Shown: positions 8,337-14,614 of the stretch, piece by piece
Layout of the letters: the number at the start of each line of letters is the position of its first letter
How positions within the stretch are numbered: the first letter of the stretch is position 1
Assembly (NCBI RefSeq): GCF_900129825.1
Contig: NZ_FQWZ01000008.1
Span: 1-64,000 of the forward strand
DNA from: Hydrocarboniphaga daqingensis
Lineage (GTDB): Bacteria > Pseudomonadota > Gammaproteobacteria > Nevskiales > Nevskiaceae
Direction: 5' to 3'
Length of the DNA stretch: 64,000 nucleotides
Position numbers and translations under genes: made by a program
Notes under the pieces: model-generated
Told to the model about the DNA's origin: nothing
What the model saw: only the letters and a program-made list of their open reading frames with translations
Database searches by the model: none

Positions 8337-9500
8337 TCAGCTTGGGCTGTAGCCGGCACCGTCGAAGAAGCGGTCGGCGCCGAGCTCGATCGTGTGATCA
8401 GGGCTCAGCGTGTGGATGCCGGTATGCTGACCTTCGCTCTTCAGATCGACGGCGGGACAGGGCATGCCGAACTGGGCTGCGGCAGCCCGGTACAAGTCCG
8501 GCCGATAGCTCGCGCGCGCGAGCGCATCACCATCGATACCGGGCGGTAGTTGGTTCCAGCGACGCATCTGACCGACGAACCAAAGCGCATGAGAAACCCA
8601 TGGAAACGTCGCTGCACCAGCATGAAACACCAAGCCTGCGTTTTCGGGCTTGCCTGGTGCGCCTACCGCTAGACTTTCGTGCACGGTCTCCGGCGTGGCT
8701 TCGACATAGTGGCCTTCAACGATCAAGCGTGCGGCTTCACTGCGATTGGCGGGCTGATCGAGCCACTGCGCGGCACGAATCAGCGCGGCGATCAGTGCCA
8801 GATGCGTTTGAGGATGCGCCTCGGCCCATGCGCGGGTGACGCCGAGCACTTTTTCCGGGCTGTTGTTCCAGATTTGATATTTGTTCAGCACCACGCGGCC
8901 AATGCCGGCGGCTTGCGCGACCGCGCCCCAAGGAGCGCCGACGCAGAAGCCGTCGATACTGCCGTCGCGTAGCGCCCGGACCATCTGCGGTGGCGGGATC
9001 ACGACCAATTGCAGATCGCGGTCGGGGTCGATATCGCAGCCTGCAAGCCAATAGCGCAGCTCGTAGTGGTGGGGCGAAAACGGGAACACATGGGCAAATA
9101 CCCGAGGCGGCGCACCCGCGGCGCGATCGGCTTCGAGTACCCGCTTGAGTCGCTCGCCGACGGATATCGGTGTCAGTTCGTCGAGTTGCAAGCGCCAGTA
9201 CAGTGACTGCGAAACCGCGATCGCGTTGCCGTTCAGATTCAACGACAGCGCGGTCATCATCGGCACGCCCACGCCGTCGATACCTGCGGTGGCGGCAATC
9301 GGCATCGGCGCCAGCATGTGGGCCGCGTCGAGCAGGCCCGCCGCGACTTTGTCCCGGATGCTGGCCCACGACGCTTCGACCGACAGCGTAACGTTCAGCC
9401 CCTGTTCTTCGAAGAACCCCTTTTCCTTGGCGACGATCAACGGTGCCGCGTCGATCAGCGGAACCAGGCCCAGTTTGATGTCGTTCTTTTCGAGTGCCAT
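8337..9500 (-). CDS. nasS: NasS-like nitrate/nitrite sensor (NrtA/CmpA fold without signal peptide)
   Basis: This 387-aa protein has the fold of the nitrate-binding ABC proteins NrtA/CmpA (opening LGLVPLIDAAPLIVAKEKGFFEEQGLNV; later DGFCVGAPWGAVA). It has no signal peptide or lipobox, so it stays in the cytoplasm. That is the signature of NasS, which binds and silences the antiterminator NasT until nitrate or nitrite arrives. It starts six bases after the end of the nasT-like gene, so the two are co-transcribed with nasT first. A terminator follows. The nitrate-assimilation genes it normally controls are not in this window. Confidence 0.85.
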   Translation of the reverse strand: MALEKNDIKLGLVPLIDAAPLIVAKEKGFFEEQGLNVTLSVEASWASIRDKVAAGLLDAAHMLAPMPIAATAGIDGVGVPMMTALSLNLNGNAIAVSQSLYWRLQLDELTPISVGERLKRVLEADRAAGAPPRVFAHVFPFSPHHYELRYWLAGCDIDPDRDLQLVVIPPPQMVRALRDGSIDGFCVGAPWGAVAQAAGIGRVVLNKYQIWNNSPEKVLGVTRAWAEAHPQTHLALIAALIRAAQWLDQPANRSEAARLIVEGHYVEATPETVHESLAVGAPGKPENAGLVFHAGAATFPWVSHALWFVGQMRRWNQLPPGIDGDALARASYRPDLYRAAAAQFGMPCPAVDLKSEGQHTGIHTLSPDHTIELGADRFFDGAGYSPS

Positions 9501-9506
9501 GACGGT

Positions 9507-10076
9507 CTAGAGAAGTTCAGCCGCTGCTATCAGCGTGCGCGCTGCATCGCCGAGTTTCAGGTTGCGATCCATCGCCATCCGTCGGAGTAGTTCGTAAGCG
9601 CCGTTTTCATCCAGATTCCGGCGTTTCATCAGCAGACCCTTCGCCTTTTCGATATCGCGGCGATCCGCCAGTTTGCTGCGGGTTTCTTCGAGTTCGTTGC
9701 GCAGCGCCTGGAATTCTTCGAAACGGGCGATGGCCACGTCGATGATCGGCTTGAGCCGCGCGGGGTTCATGCCGTCGACCACGTACGACGAGACGCCGGC
9801 TTGCAGTGCCTTGCGTATCGTCTCCGGTTCGCTGTGACTGGCGAACAGCACGATTGGCCTGGGGCGATCGCGTGTGACTTGGCCTAATGATTCGAGCGTG
9901 TCGCGTCCGGGTACGTCGACATCGACCAGGATCACATCGGGTTGATGCCGCTTGACCGCAGCCGCCAAGTCCGATGTCGACGTGCTGAATCCCACGACTT
10001 CGTGGCCGAGCAGGCGTAACGGCGCTTCGGTGGCCGCACGCCGTTCCGGCTCGTCGTCGACGAGCATTACGCGCAT
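9507..10076 (-). CDS. nasT: NasT-like response regulator with ANTAR RNA-binding domain
   Basis: This 189-aa protein has an N-terminal receiver domain (MLVDDEP; VILVDVDVPG with the phospho-acceptor region; about residues 1-120). A C-terminal ANTAR domain (about 125-185: IEKAKGLLMKRRNLDENGAYELLRRMAM) binds two-hairpin RNA leaders and prevents termination. With NasS next to it, the assignment as NasT is strong. The open frame extends 26 codons upstream, but the ATG at 10076 gives a canonical receiver start (MRVMLVDDE) and has AGGA ten bases before it. The canonical DD pair and central Asp are present, although in NasT control is by NasS binding and does not depend on phosphorylation. Confidence 0.88.
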   Translation of the reverse strand: MRVMLVDDEPERRAATEAPLRLLGHEVVGFSTSTSDLAAAVKRHQPDVILVDVDVPGRDTLESLGQVTRDRPRPIVLFASHSEPETIRKALQAGVSSYVVDGMNPARLKPIIDVAIARFEEFQALRNELEETRSKLADRRDIEKAKGLLMKRRNLDENGAYELLRRMAMDRNLKLGDAARTLIAAAELL

Positions 10077-10130
10077 GACGTTGAAGTCCTGGGTTGATGC
10101 ACCGGTGCGATCCCTCGCTTTGTGACCTAG

Positions 10131-10156
10131 CATTGCAAACGAATGTGCTTGCAATG
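10131..10156. promoter_or_regulatory. Perfect 8-base inverted repeat upstream of nasT
   Basis: CATTGCAA, ten bases, then TTGCAATG. It lies 55-80 bases before the chosen nasT start, where a promoter operator is expected. The halves are one helical turn plus apart (18-base centre spacing), as for a dimeric regulator site. The regulator is unknown; it does not match an NtrC site. Confidence 0.45.
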
Positions 10157-10251
10157 GTGTTTGTCATAAAGCCGCAGGATTCATGCCACGAGGGATCAAC
10201 GCGCGAGTTGCCAGATCGCGTTCGACAGCCTCGCCAAAACGCGATGCGAGC

Positions 10252-10698
10252 CTAAGTGTTGCTGCGCGCCGCCATCCGATCGACAGCGACGGCAACACCG
10301 CGCAGCCAAGCGGTGTGCAGCACGCCAGCGACGAAGTTGCCGACCAGTGGCCAGCGTGAGTCGAACTCGATCTGGTAATCGAGTTGCGTGCCGCCGGGCA
10401 CTTCACTGAATTCCATCTGACCGACGTGGTTTTTGAAGGGCCCGCCGCTGGTCACGCGATACTCGATCCGCTGCGGCGGGTCGAAGGCGGTGATCGTCTC
10501 CTGGAAACGGATCGTGCCGATGCGCATCTCACGTACCGATCCGATGCCACCCGGTTCTTCGGTTTCGCCGCGGCGCAATACCTTGCAGCGTGCCGGCCAC
10601 CACAGGCGTCCAAAGTTGTCGTGGTCAGCGAAGTGACGGAACACCACGACGCGAGGAGCGGCGAAGAACTGTTGAAGCTTGATGTTTTGCTGTGCCAT
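10252..10698 (-). CDS. SRPBCC/START-like domain protein (polyketide cyclase family)
   Basis: This 148-aa cytoplasmic protein consists of a single START-like (SRPBCC) domain. The N-terminal strand FFAAPRVVVFRHFADHDNFGRLWWP, the central GIGSVREMRIGTIRFQETITAF and the C-terminal helix from about residue 118 are typical. Such domains form a deep hydrophobic pocket for lipids or other small molecules. There are no catalytic residues to assign. It lies alone on the minus strand, 30 bases after the Nudix gene, and may be transcribed with it. Confidence 0.8.
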   Translation of the reverse strand: MAQQNIKLQQFFAAPRVVVFRHFADHDNFGRLWWPARCKVLRRGETEEPGGIGSVREMRIGTIRFQETITAFDPPQRIEYRVTSGGPFKNHVGQMEFSEVPGGTQLDYQIEFDSRWPLVGNFVAGVLHTAWLRGVAVAVDRMAARSNT

Positions 10699-10728
10699 CC
10701 GCCGAAAGGTCCGTATTGCTGCCCAATA

Positions 10729-11325
10729 TCAGAAAGAGGATAACGGCTCGCCAGTACTGACTTCCTGGTGACGTGGATCGCGCGATTTGCGCGACAGACT
10801 CAGCGTATGGATCTGCGGCGTTCCCGCCGCGCGGTCGGCGAAGAAATACTTGAGGCTGTGCCACACCGTCGGGAATGCGATTTCGTCCCAGGGTATCTCG
10901 GCCTCGGTCATCAGCCGCGTCTCGCTGCTTTCGGGCGTCGGTCCATGGTGAGGGGAGCGCATGCGGCCGCGGTGCACCATGTAGACCTGCGATACGTATG
11001 GCACGTCGATGACGGCGAGCAGCGAGTGGACGTCGACGTCGGCCTGGGACTCTTCCATCGCTTCACGGGCGGCGCCTTGCGCTGTCGTTTCGTCGAGCTC
11101 CATGAAGCCGGCCGGGAACGTCCACAGTCCGCGTCGCGGCTCGATGTTGCGCCGGCACATCAGGATGCGTCCGTCTTCCCATTCGGGCACCACGCCGACG
11201 ATGACGCGCGGGTTGAAGTACTGGATGTGCGAGCAGGCGGGACAGATCGCCCGCGGCAGATGGTCGCCGTCGGGAACGCGATGTTCGACTGCGTGACCGC
11301 AGTTGTTGCAGAAATTGGCCGTCAT
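10729..11325 (-). CDS. Nudix hydrolase with N-terminal zinc ribbon
   Basis: The protein has 198 aa. It opens with a zinc-ribbon (FCNNCG ... ICPACSHIQYFNP, residues 4-40) like that of NADH pyrophosphatase. The Nudix box follows (GFMELDETTAQGAAREAMEE, about residues 72-91) and supplies the REXXEE residues that bind metal and cleave a nucleoside diphosphate linked to X. The Gly usually found after EEX is replaced here (EESQAD). The NudC-specific SQPWPFP motif is missing, so the substrate is open; NADH or ADP-ribose-like compounds are possible. The start ATG at 11325 was preferred over an in-frame ATG 22 codons upstream because the family begins just before the zinc ribbon. Confidence 0.85.
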   Translation of the reverse strand: MTANFCNNCGHAVEHRVPDGDHLPRAICPACSHIQYFNPRVIVGVVPEWEDGRILMCRRNIEPRRGLWTFPAGFMELDETTAQGAAREAMEESQADVDVHSLLAVIDVPYVSQVYMVHRGRMRSPHHGPTPESSETRLMTEAEIPWDEIAFPTVWHSLKYFFADRAAGTPQIHTLSLSRKSRDPRHQEVSTGEPLSSF

Positions 11326-11503
11326 GGTCGATCGTTGCCGTCGTAATGGAGCGGTCCGTGGCGTGGACGCCGCCGTAGCGTGAGCCGCCATTGTGCATCA
11401 CGTCGCCGTCTGAACGGGGGTGTCGCCCCGGAGCGCATACCGGGCCGTGCAACTGCGTATGCTGCGGCCGGAGCATGGCAGACAGTAGAATCGGCCGCGC
11501 AGC

Positions 11504-11519
11504 CGCCTAGATAGGCGGA
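11504..11519 (+). promoter_or_regulatory. Perfect hairpin in the leader of the acidic outer-membrane protein gene
   Basis: CCGCCTA-GA-TAGGCGG is a 7-bp perfect stem ending 23 bases before the ATG. A strong ribosome-binding site (GGGAGGAG) lies between hairpin and start. It may stabilise the mRNA 5' end or act as a protein-binding palindrome. Confidence 0.4.
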
Positions 11520-11542
11520 GCGTCCATACAAGGGAGGAGTGC

Positions 11543-12397
11543 ATGTCGAAGACGATCATCTCGCTGGGCTTGGCCATGATGTTGGCCGTACCCGCCACCG
11601 CTTGGGCCCAGGAGGAGGTCGCACCGTCTGAAGCCGATAGCAGCGCCGACGCCTCGGCCGCTGAAGGCAGCACCAGCGATGCCATGGCGGAAGGGGCGGA
11701 CGAGGCCTCGGCAGCAACCGACGCCGACACCAGCAGCGACGCGAGCGCCGATGCCGGCAGCGAGATGAGCGCGGAGGCTAGCGCCGATTCCAGCGCCGAC
11801 GCGGGTGGCGAGGACACCTCGGGCTCCGATACCGCGAGCAGCGACGGCAGCTCGTACTCCGACACCTCAGATGAAAGCGGATCGAGCGATGACGGCGACA
11901 GTGGCGACGGGCTGCGCTTCTACGTCGGCGCCGAGCGCGCCGAAACCACGCTCGACCTCTCGGGCGAGACCCTTCAGAACCGTTACGGCCGGGACCAGCT
12001 TGACGGTGGCTCGTACCTGGGTCGTGTCGGCGTGCGCATCGCCGAGGGCATCAGCATCGAGGGCATCGGAAGCTTTGCGCCTGACGACGACAAGGGCGGC
12101 CGCGACGCCAAGTTCACGCAGATTTATGGCGCCTATCTGGTGACGACCGGCACCGTGATGGAAACGGTCGAGGTCAGTGGTCGGGTCGGGTACGCCTTGG
12201 TTCGCGCGGAGAACGCCACGGCCGACGAAAAGTTCGACAACGTCAGCTACGGCGTCGAGATGGCGCTGCCGCTCAGGGTGTTCTCCGATTCGCTGCCCAA
12301 TGTGCGTCTGGTCGGCGGCGGCACGGTGTACTCGCAAGAGCGGCAGGCCCGGATCTACGGCTGGCACTACGGCCTGCGCTACGACTTCGGTTTTTGA
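11543..12397 (+). CDS. Outer-membrane beta-barrel protein with long acidic Ser/Ala/Asp linker
   Basis: The protein has 284 aa. A signal peptide ends at AWAQ (about residue 23). Residues 24-122 form a low-complexity tract of Ser, Asp, Glu, Ala and Gly with repeated SSAD/ASAD units and no aromatic residues until its end. Residues 123-284 form a small barrel: alternating strands such as LRFYVGAERAETTLDLSG and YGAYLVTTGTVMETVEVSG, ending in the C-terminal aromatic YDFGF typical of BAM-assembled barrels. The acidic tract should be disordered and exposed in the periplasm or at the surface, possibly binding metal ions. The barrel resembles OmpA-like/porin-family small barrels; the function is unknown. 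A strong ribosome-binding site (GGAGG) lies 7 bases before the ATG. Confidence 0.8.
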   Translation: MSKTIISLGLAMMLAVPATAWAQEEVAPSEADSSADASAAEGSTSDAMAEGADEASAATDADTSSDASADAGSEMSAEASADSSADAGGEDTSGSDTASSDGSSYSDTSDESGSSDDGDSGDGLRFYVGAERAETTLDLSGETLQNRYGRDQLDGGSYLGRVGVRIAEGISIEGIGSFAPDDDKGGRDAKFTQIYGAYLVTTGTVMETVEVSGRVGYALVRAENATADEKFDNVSYGVEMALPLRVFSDSLPNVRLVGGGTVYSQERQARIYGWHYGLRYDFGF

Positions 12398-12407
12398 CCG
12401 CAAGCCG

Positions 12408-12436
12408 TTGCTGGCGACCCGGTGGGCGGCTATGAT
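12408..12436 (+). promoter_or_regulatory. Sigma-70 promoter of tRNA-Leu
   Basis: TTGCTG (12408-12413), a 17-base spacer and TATGAT (12431-12436) lie 12 bases before the mature tRNA. The -10 box sits in the loop of a perfect 9-bp inverted repeat (GTGGGCGGC / GCCGCCCAC, 12422-12446), which is unusual and may affect promoter melting. Confidence 0.65.
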
Positions 12437-12448
12437 CGCCGCCCACTT

Positions 12449-12536
12449 GCCTGAGTGGCGGAATCGGTAGACGCAGCGGACTCAAAATCCGCCGAGGTAG
12501 CCCCTCGTGAGAGTTCGAGTCTCTCCTTAGGCACCA
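12449..12536 (+). tRNA. tRNA-Leu (anticodon CAA)
   Basis: This is an 88-base class II tRNA with encoded CCA. The acceptor stem is GCCTGAG / CTTAGGC with a G-T pair, the anticodon stem GCGGA / TCCGC with loop CTCAAAA, and there is a long variable arm and a T-arm GAGAG-TTCGAGT-CTCTC. Anticodon CAA reads UUG. Confidence 0.97.
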
Positions 12537-12585
12537 AGCTGCACCCGCAGCCCTGCAGACACTCTGCATCAGGGCCGCAGCATCC

Positions 12586-12608
12586 AACCCCGCATCGCGG
12601 GGTTTTTT
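12586..12608 (+). terminator. Rho-independent terminator after tRNA-Leu
   Basis: AACCCCGC-ATC-GCGGGGTT with six Ts, 50 bases past the tRNA. It separates the tRNA from queA. Confidence 0.9.
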
Positions 12609-12671
12609 GTTTTCGCGCATCGCACTGTGATGGCGGCGTTAGAATCGCCGGCCTTTGTTGGTGAGAGTCCG

Positions 12672-13736
12672 ATGCGCCGTTCCGACTTCAGTTACGACCT
12701 GCCCCCCGAGTTGATCGCGCAAACGCCTGCGGGCCAGCGCAGCGGCAGCCGCTTGCTCGACGTCGGGTTGGATGGCGACGCGCCTCTGGCCGACCTCCGC
12801 ATGACCGACCTGCCGGACCTGCTCGACCCGCGCGATCTGTTGATCTTCAACGACACGCGGGTGATCCCGGCGCGCTTGTTCGGCCGCAAGCCGACCGGCG
12901 GGCGCGTGCAGATGCTGGTCGAACGCGTGCTCGGTGAGCACGAGATGCTGGCCCAGATCGGCGCGTCGAAGACGCCCAAGCCGGGCGGCACGATCCTGAT
13001 TGATCTGCCCGACGGCCGGATCGCCGAGCTGGTGATGATCGGCCGTGACGACGATTTGTTTCATCTGCGCCTGAGCAGCGGTGGCACCGTGATGCAACTG
13101 CTCGACACGGCGGGCCGCTTGCCGCTGCCGCCGTACATCACGCACAGCCCCGGCAGCGAAGACGCCGAGCGTTATCAAACGCTGTTCGCCGCCAAGCCAG
13201 GCGCGGTGGCCGCGCCGACCGCGGGTCTGCACTTCGACGATGCCTTGCTGCAGCGTTTGCGCGAGCGCGGGTTGCGCATCGAAACGCTGACGCTTCATGT
13301 CGGCGCCGGCACGTTCCAGCCGATGCGAGTCGATGATCTGAGCGAGCACCGGATGCATGCCGAGCGGTATGAGATTCCGCCCGCGCTGGCCGATGCCATC
13401 GCGCAGACCCGCGCCAACGGCGGTCGCGTGGTCGCCGTCGGCACCACGGTGGCGCGCGCGCTCGAATCCGCTGCCACGGCGCCGGGCATCGTTGCCGTGG
13501 GCGAGGGCGAGACGCGGTTGTTCATCACGCCCGGCTATCGTTTCCGCATCGTCGACCGGCTGGTGACCAACTTCCATCTTCCGGAAAGCACCTTGCTGAT
13601 GCTGGTCAGCGCGTTCGCCGGCTACGAGCGCATCTTCGATGCGTATCGCCATGCGGTTGCGCAGCGTTACCGCTTCTTCAGCTATGGCGATGCGATGTTG
13701 CTCACCCGCGCCGAGCCGGCGCATCCGACGGAGTAG
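12672..13736 (+). CDS. queA: S-adenosylmethionine:tRNA ribosyltransferase-isomerase
   Basis: QueA (354 aa) transfers and isomerises the ribosyl part of SAM onto preQ1 in tRNA to give epoxyqueuosine in the wobble position of GUN-decoding tRNAs. The opening [19 protein letters not shown], the central [16 protein letters not shown], the [10 protein letters not shown] motif and [19 protein letters not shown] near the end are diagnostic, and the length is normal. The frame is open 15 codons further up, but the MRRSDF start is the family start. Its stop overlaps the ribosome-binding region of the glutathione peroxidase gene, so the two are probably co-transcribed. Other queuosine genes (tgt, queG) are not in the window. 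Confidence 0.97.
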   Translation: MRRSDFSYDLPPELIAQTPAGQRSGSRLLDVGLDGDAPLADLRMTDLPDLLDPRDLLIFNDTRVIPARLFGRKPTGGRVQMLVERVLGEHEMLAQIGASKTPKPGGTILIDLPDGRIAELVMIGRDDDLFHLRLSSGGTVMQLLDTAGRLPLPPYITHSPGSEDAERYQTLFAAKPGAVAAPTAGLHFDDALLQRLRERGLRIETLTLHVGAGTFQPMRVDDLSEHRMHAERYEIPPALADAIAQTRANGGRVVAVGTTVARALESAATAPGIVAVGEGETRLFITPGYRFRIVDRLVTNFHLPESTLLMLVSAFAGYERIFDAYRHAVAQRYRFFSYGDAMLLTRAEPAHPTE

Positions 13737-13739
13737 GAT

Positions 13740-14282
13740 ATGAGTATTTACGACTACCAAGCGGTCGACATCAGCGGCCAGCCTCGGTCGCTGGCGGACT
13801 ATCGCGGCAAACTGCTGCTGATCGTCAACGTCGCCAGCAAGTGCGGGCTCACGCCGCAGTACGAGGGGCTGGAGGCGCTGTACCAGCGCCATCGTCAGCA
13901 GGGCTTGGAGATTCTGGGCTTCCCTTGCGATCAGTTCGGGCATCAGGAGCCCGGCACGGAAGCCGAGATTGCCGAGTTCTGCTCGGTCAACTACGGCGTC
14001 AGCTTTCCGCTGTTTGGCAAGATCGAGGTCAACGGCGAGCAGGCGCATCCGTTGTATCGCTACTTGCGTCAGCAACAGCCTGGCCGCTTCGACGACAGCG
14101 TGCCCAACGCCGAGCGCCTGCTGGCGCATCTGCGCAAGACCTATCCTGAGCTGCTGGGGACTGATGCGGTGAAGTGGAACTTCACCAAGTTTCTCGTCAG
14201 CCGTGACGGTGTGGTGCAGGCCCGCTTCGAGCCCGTGGTGACGCCGGCTGAACTGGAAAGCGAGATCGCGGCGCGTCTGTAG
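13740..14282 (+). CDS. Glutathione peroxidase family thiol peroxidase
   Basis: This 180-aa enzyme reduces peroxides with glutathione or, in most bacterial forms, thioredoxin. The peroxidatic Cys35 is in NVASKCGLTPQYEGL, the Gln-containing motif is GFPCDQFGHQEPG, and the Trp motif is KWNFTKFLV near residue 143, so the Cys-Gln-Trp set is complete. Cys is used in place of selenocysteine. There is no signal peptide, so it is cytoplasmic. It starts three bases after queA, with an AGGA-like site inside the queA stop region. The start MSIYDYQAVDI matches the family. Confidence 0.95.
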   Translation: MSIYDYQAVDISGQPRSLADYRGKLLLIVNVASKCGLTPQYEGLEALYQRHRQQGLEILGFPCDQFGHQEPGTEAEIAEFCSVNYGVSFPLFGKIEVNGEQAHPLYRYLRQQQPGRFDDSVPNAERLLAHLRKTYPELLGTDAVKWNFTKFLVSRDGVVQARFEPVVTPAELESEIAARL

Positions 14283-14301
14283 CGCAGCGCCAACCATCGG
14301 T

Positions 14302-14337
14302 GACGCTGCCGCGGGCCTGACGGCCGGCGGCAGCGTC
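14302..14337. terminator. Long GC-rich hairpin between convergent genes
   Basis: A perfect 11-bp stem, GACGCTGCCGC / GCGGCAGCGTC, holds an inner GGCC-TGAC-GGCC stem. It lies between the convergent glutathione peroxidase gene and the small minus-strand gene. It lacks a T-run on either strand, so termination by it is inferred from position only. Confidence 0.5.
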
Positions 14338-14347
14338 GATACTGGTG

Positions 14348-14560
14348 TCAATCGATGTCGAAATCGTCGCCGACGCGCTTGCGCAGTTCACGCATTTCTT
14401 TGTAGCGCTCGACATCTCGCCAGTCGCGCGCACGCGTCGCCGGCATAACCTCGACCGGTTCGACGGTCACTTCGTCGTCGAGCACCTCGGCATCTTCGAC
14501 GAACTCGTCAAAACTTTTTGCAGGTTCCGCCTGGGGTTTCGGTTTCGGCTTTCGGGCCAT
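14348..14560 (-). CDS. Small charged cytoplasmic protein, conserved-hypothetical type
   Basis: This 70-aa protein has a basic Lys/Pro start (MARKPKPKPQAEP), an acidic middle (FDEFVEDAEVLDDEVTVEP) and a C-terminal helix RDWRDVERYKEMRELRKRVG followed by an acidic end. There is no signal peptide or membrane segment. A GAGAG ribosome-binding site lies about 6 bases before the ATG. The C-terminal helix recalls the small PA3496-type proteins of gammaproteobacteria (basic arm, then a W/Y-E-x-R-x-L-R helix), but I cannot confirm membership. It lies alone between two convergent/tandem neighbours. Confidence 0.65.
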   Translation of the reverse strand: MARKPKPKPQAEPAKSFDEFVEDAEVLDDEVTVEPVEVMPATRARDWRDVERYKEMRELRKRVGDDFDID

Positions 14561-14614
14561 CTCGGTCTCTCAAAAACAGTCGCCATTGGAATGCGCTCAG
14601 CGAGCGCGCGGCGC

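Noticed and set aside
12639-14351. A 570-codon open frame on the minus strand opposite queA and the glutathione peroxidase gene
   Set aside because: It is a shadow of high-GC third-position bias in the two plus-strand genes. Its translation is rich in Arg, Gln and His without domain motifs, while the plus-strand proteins match known families along their full length.
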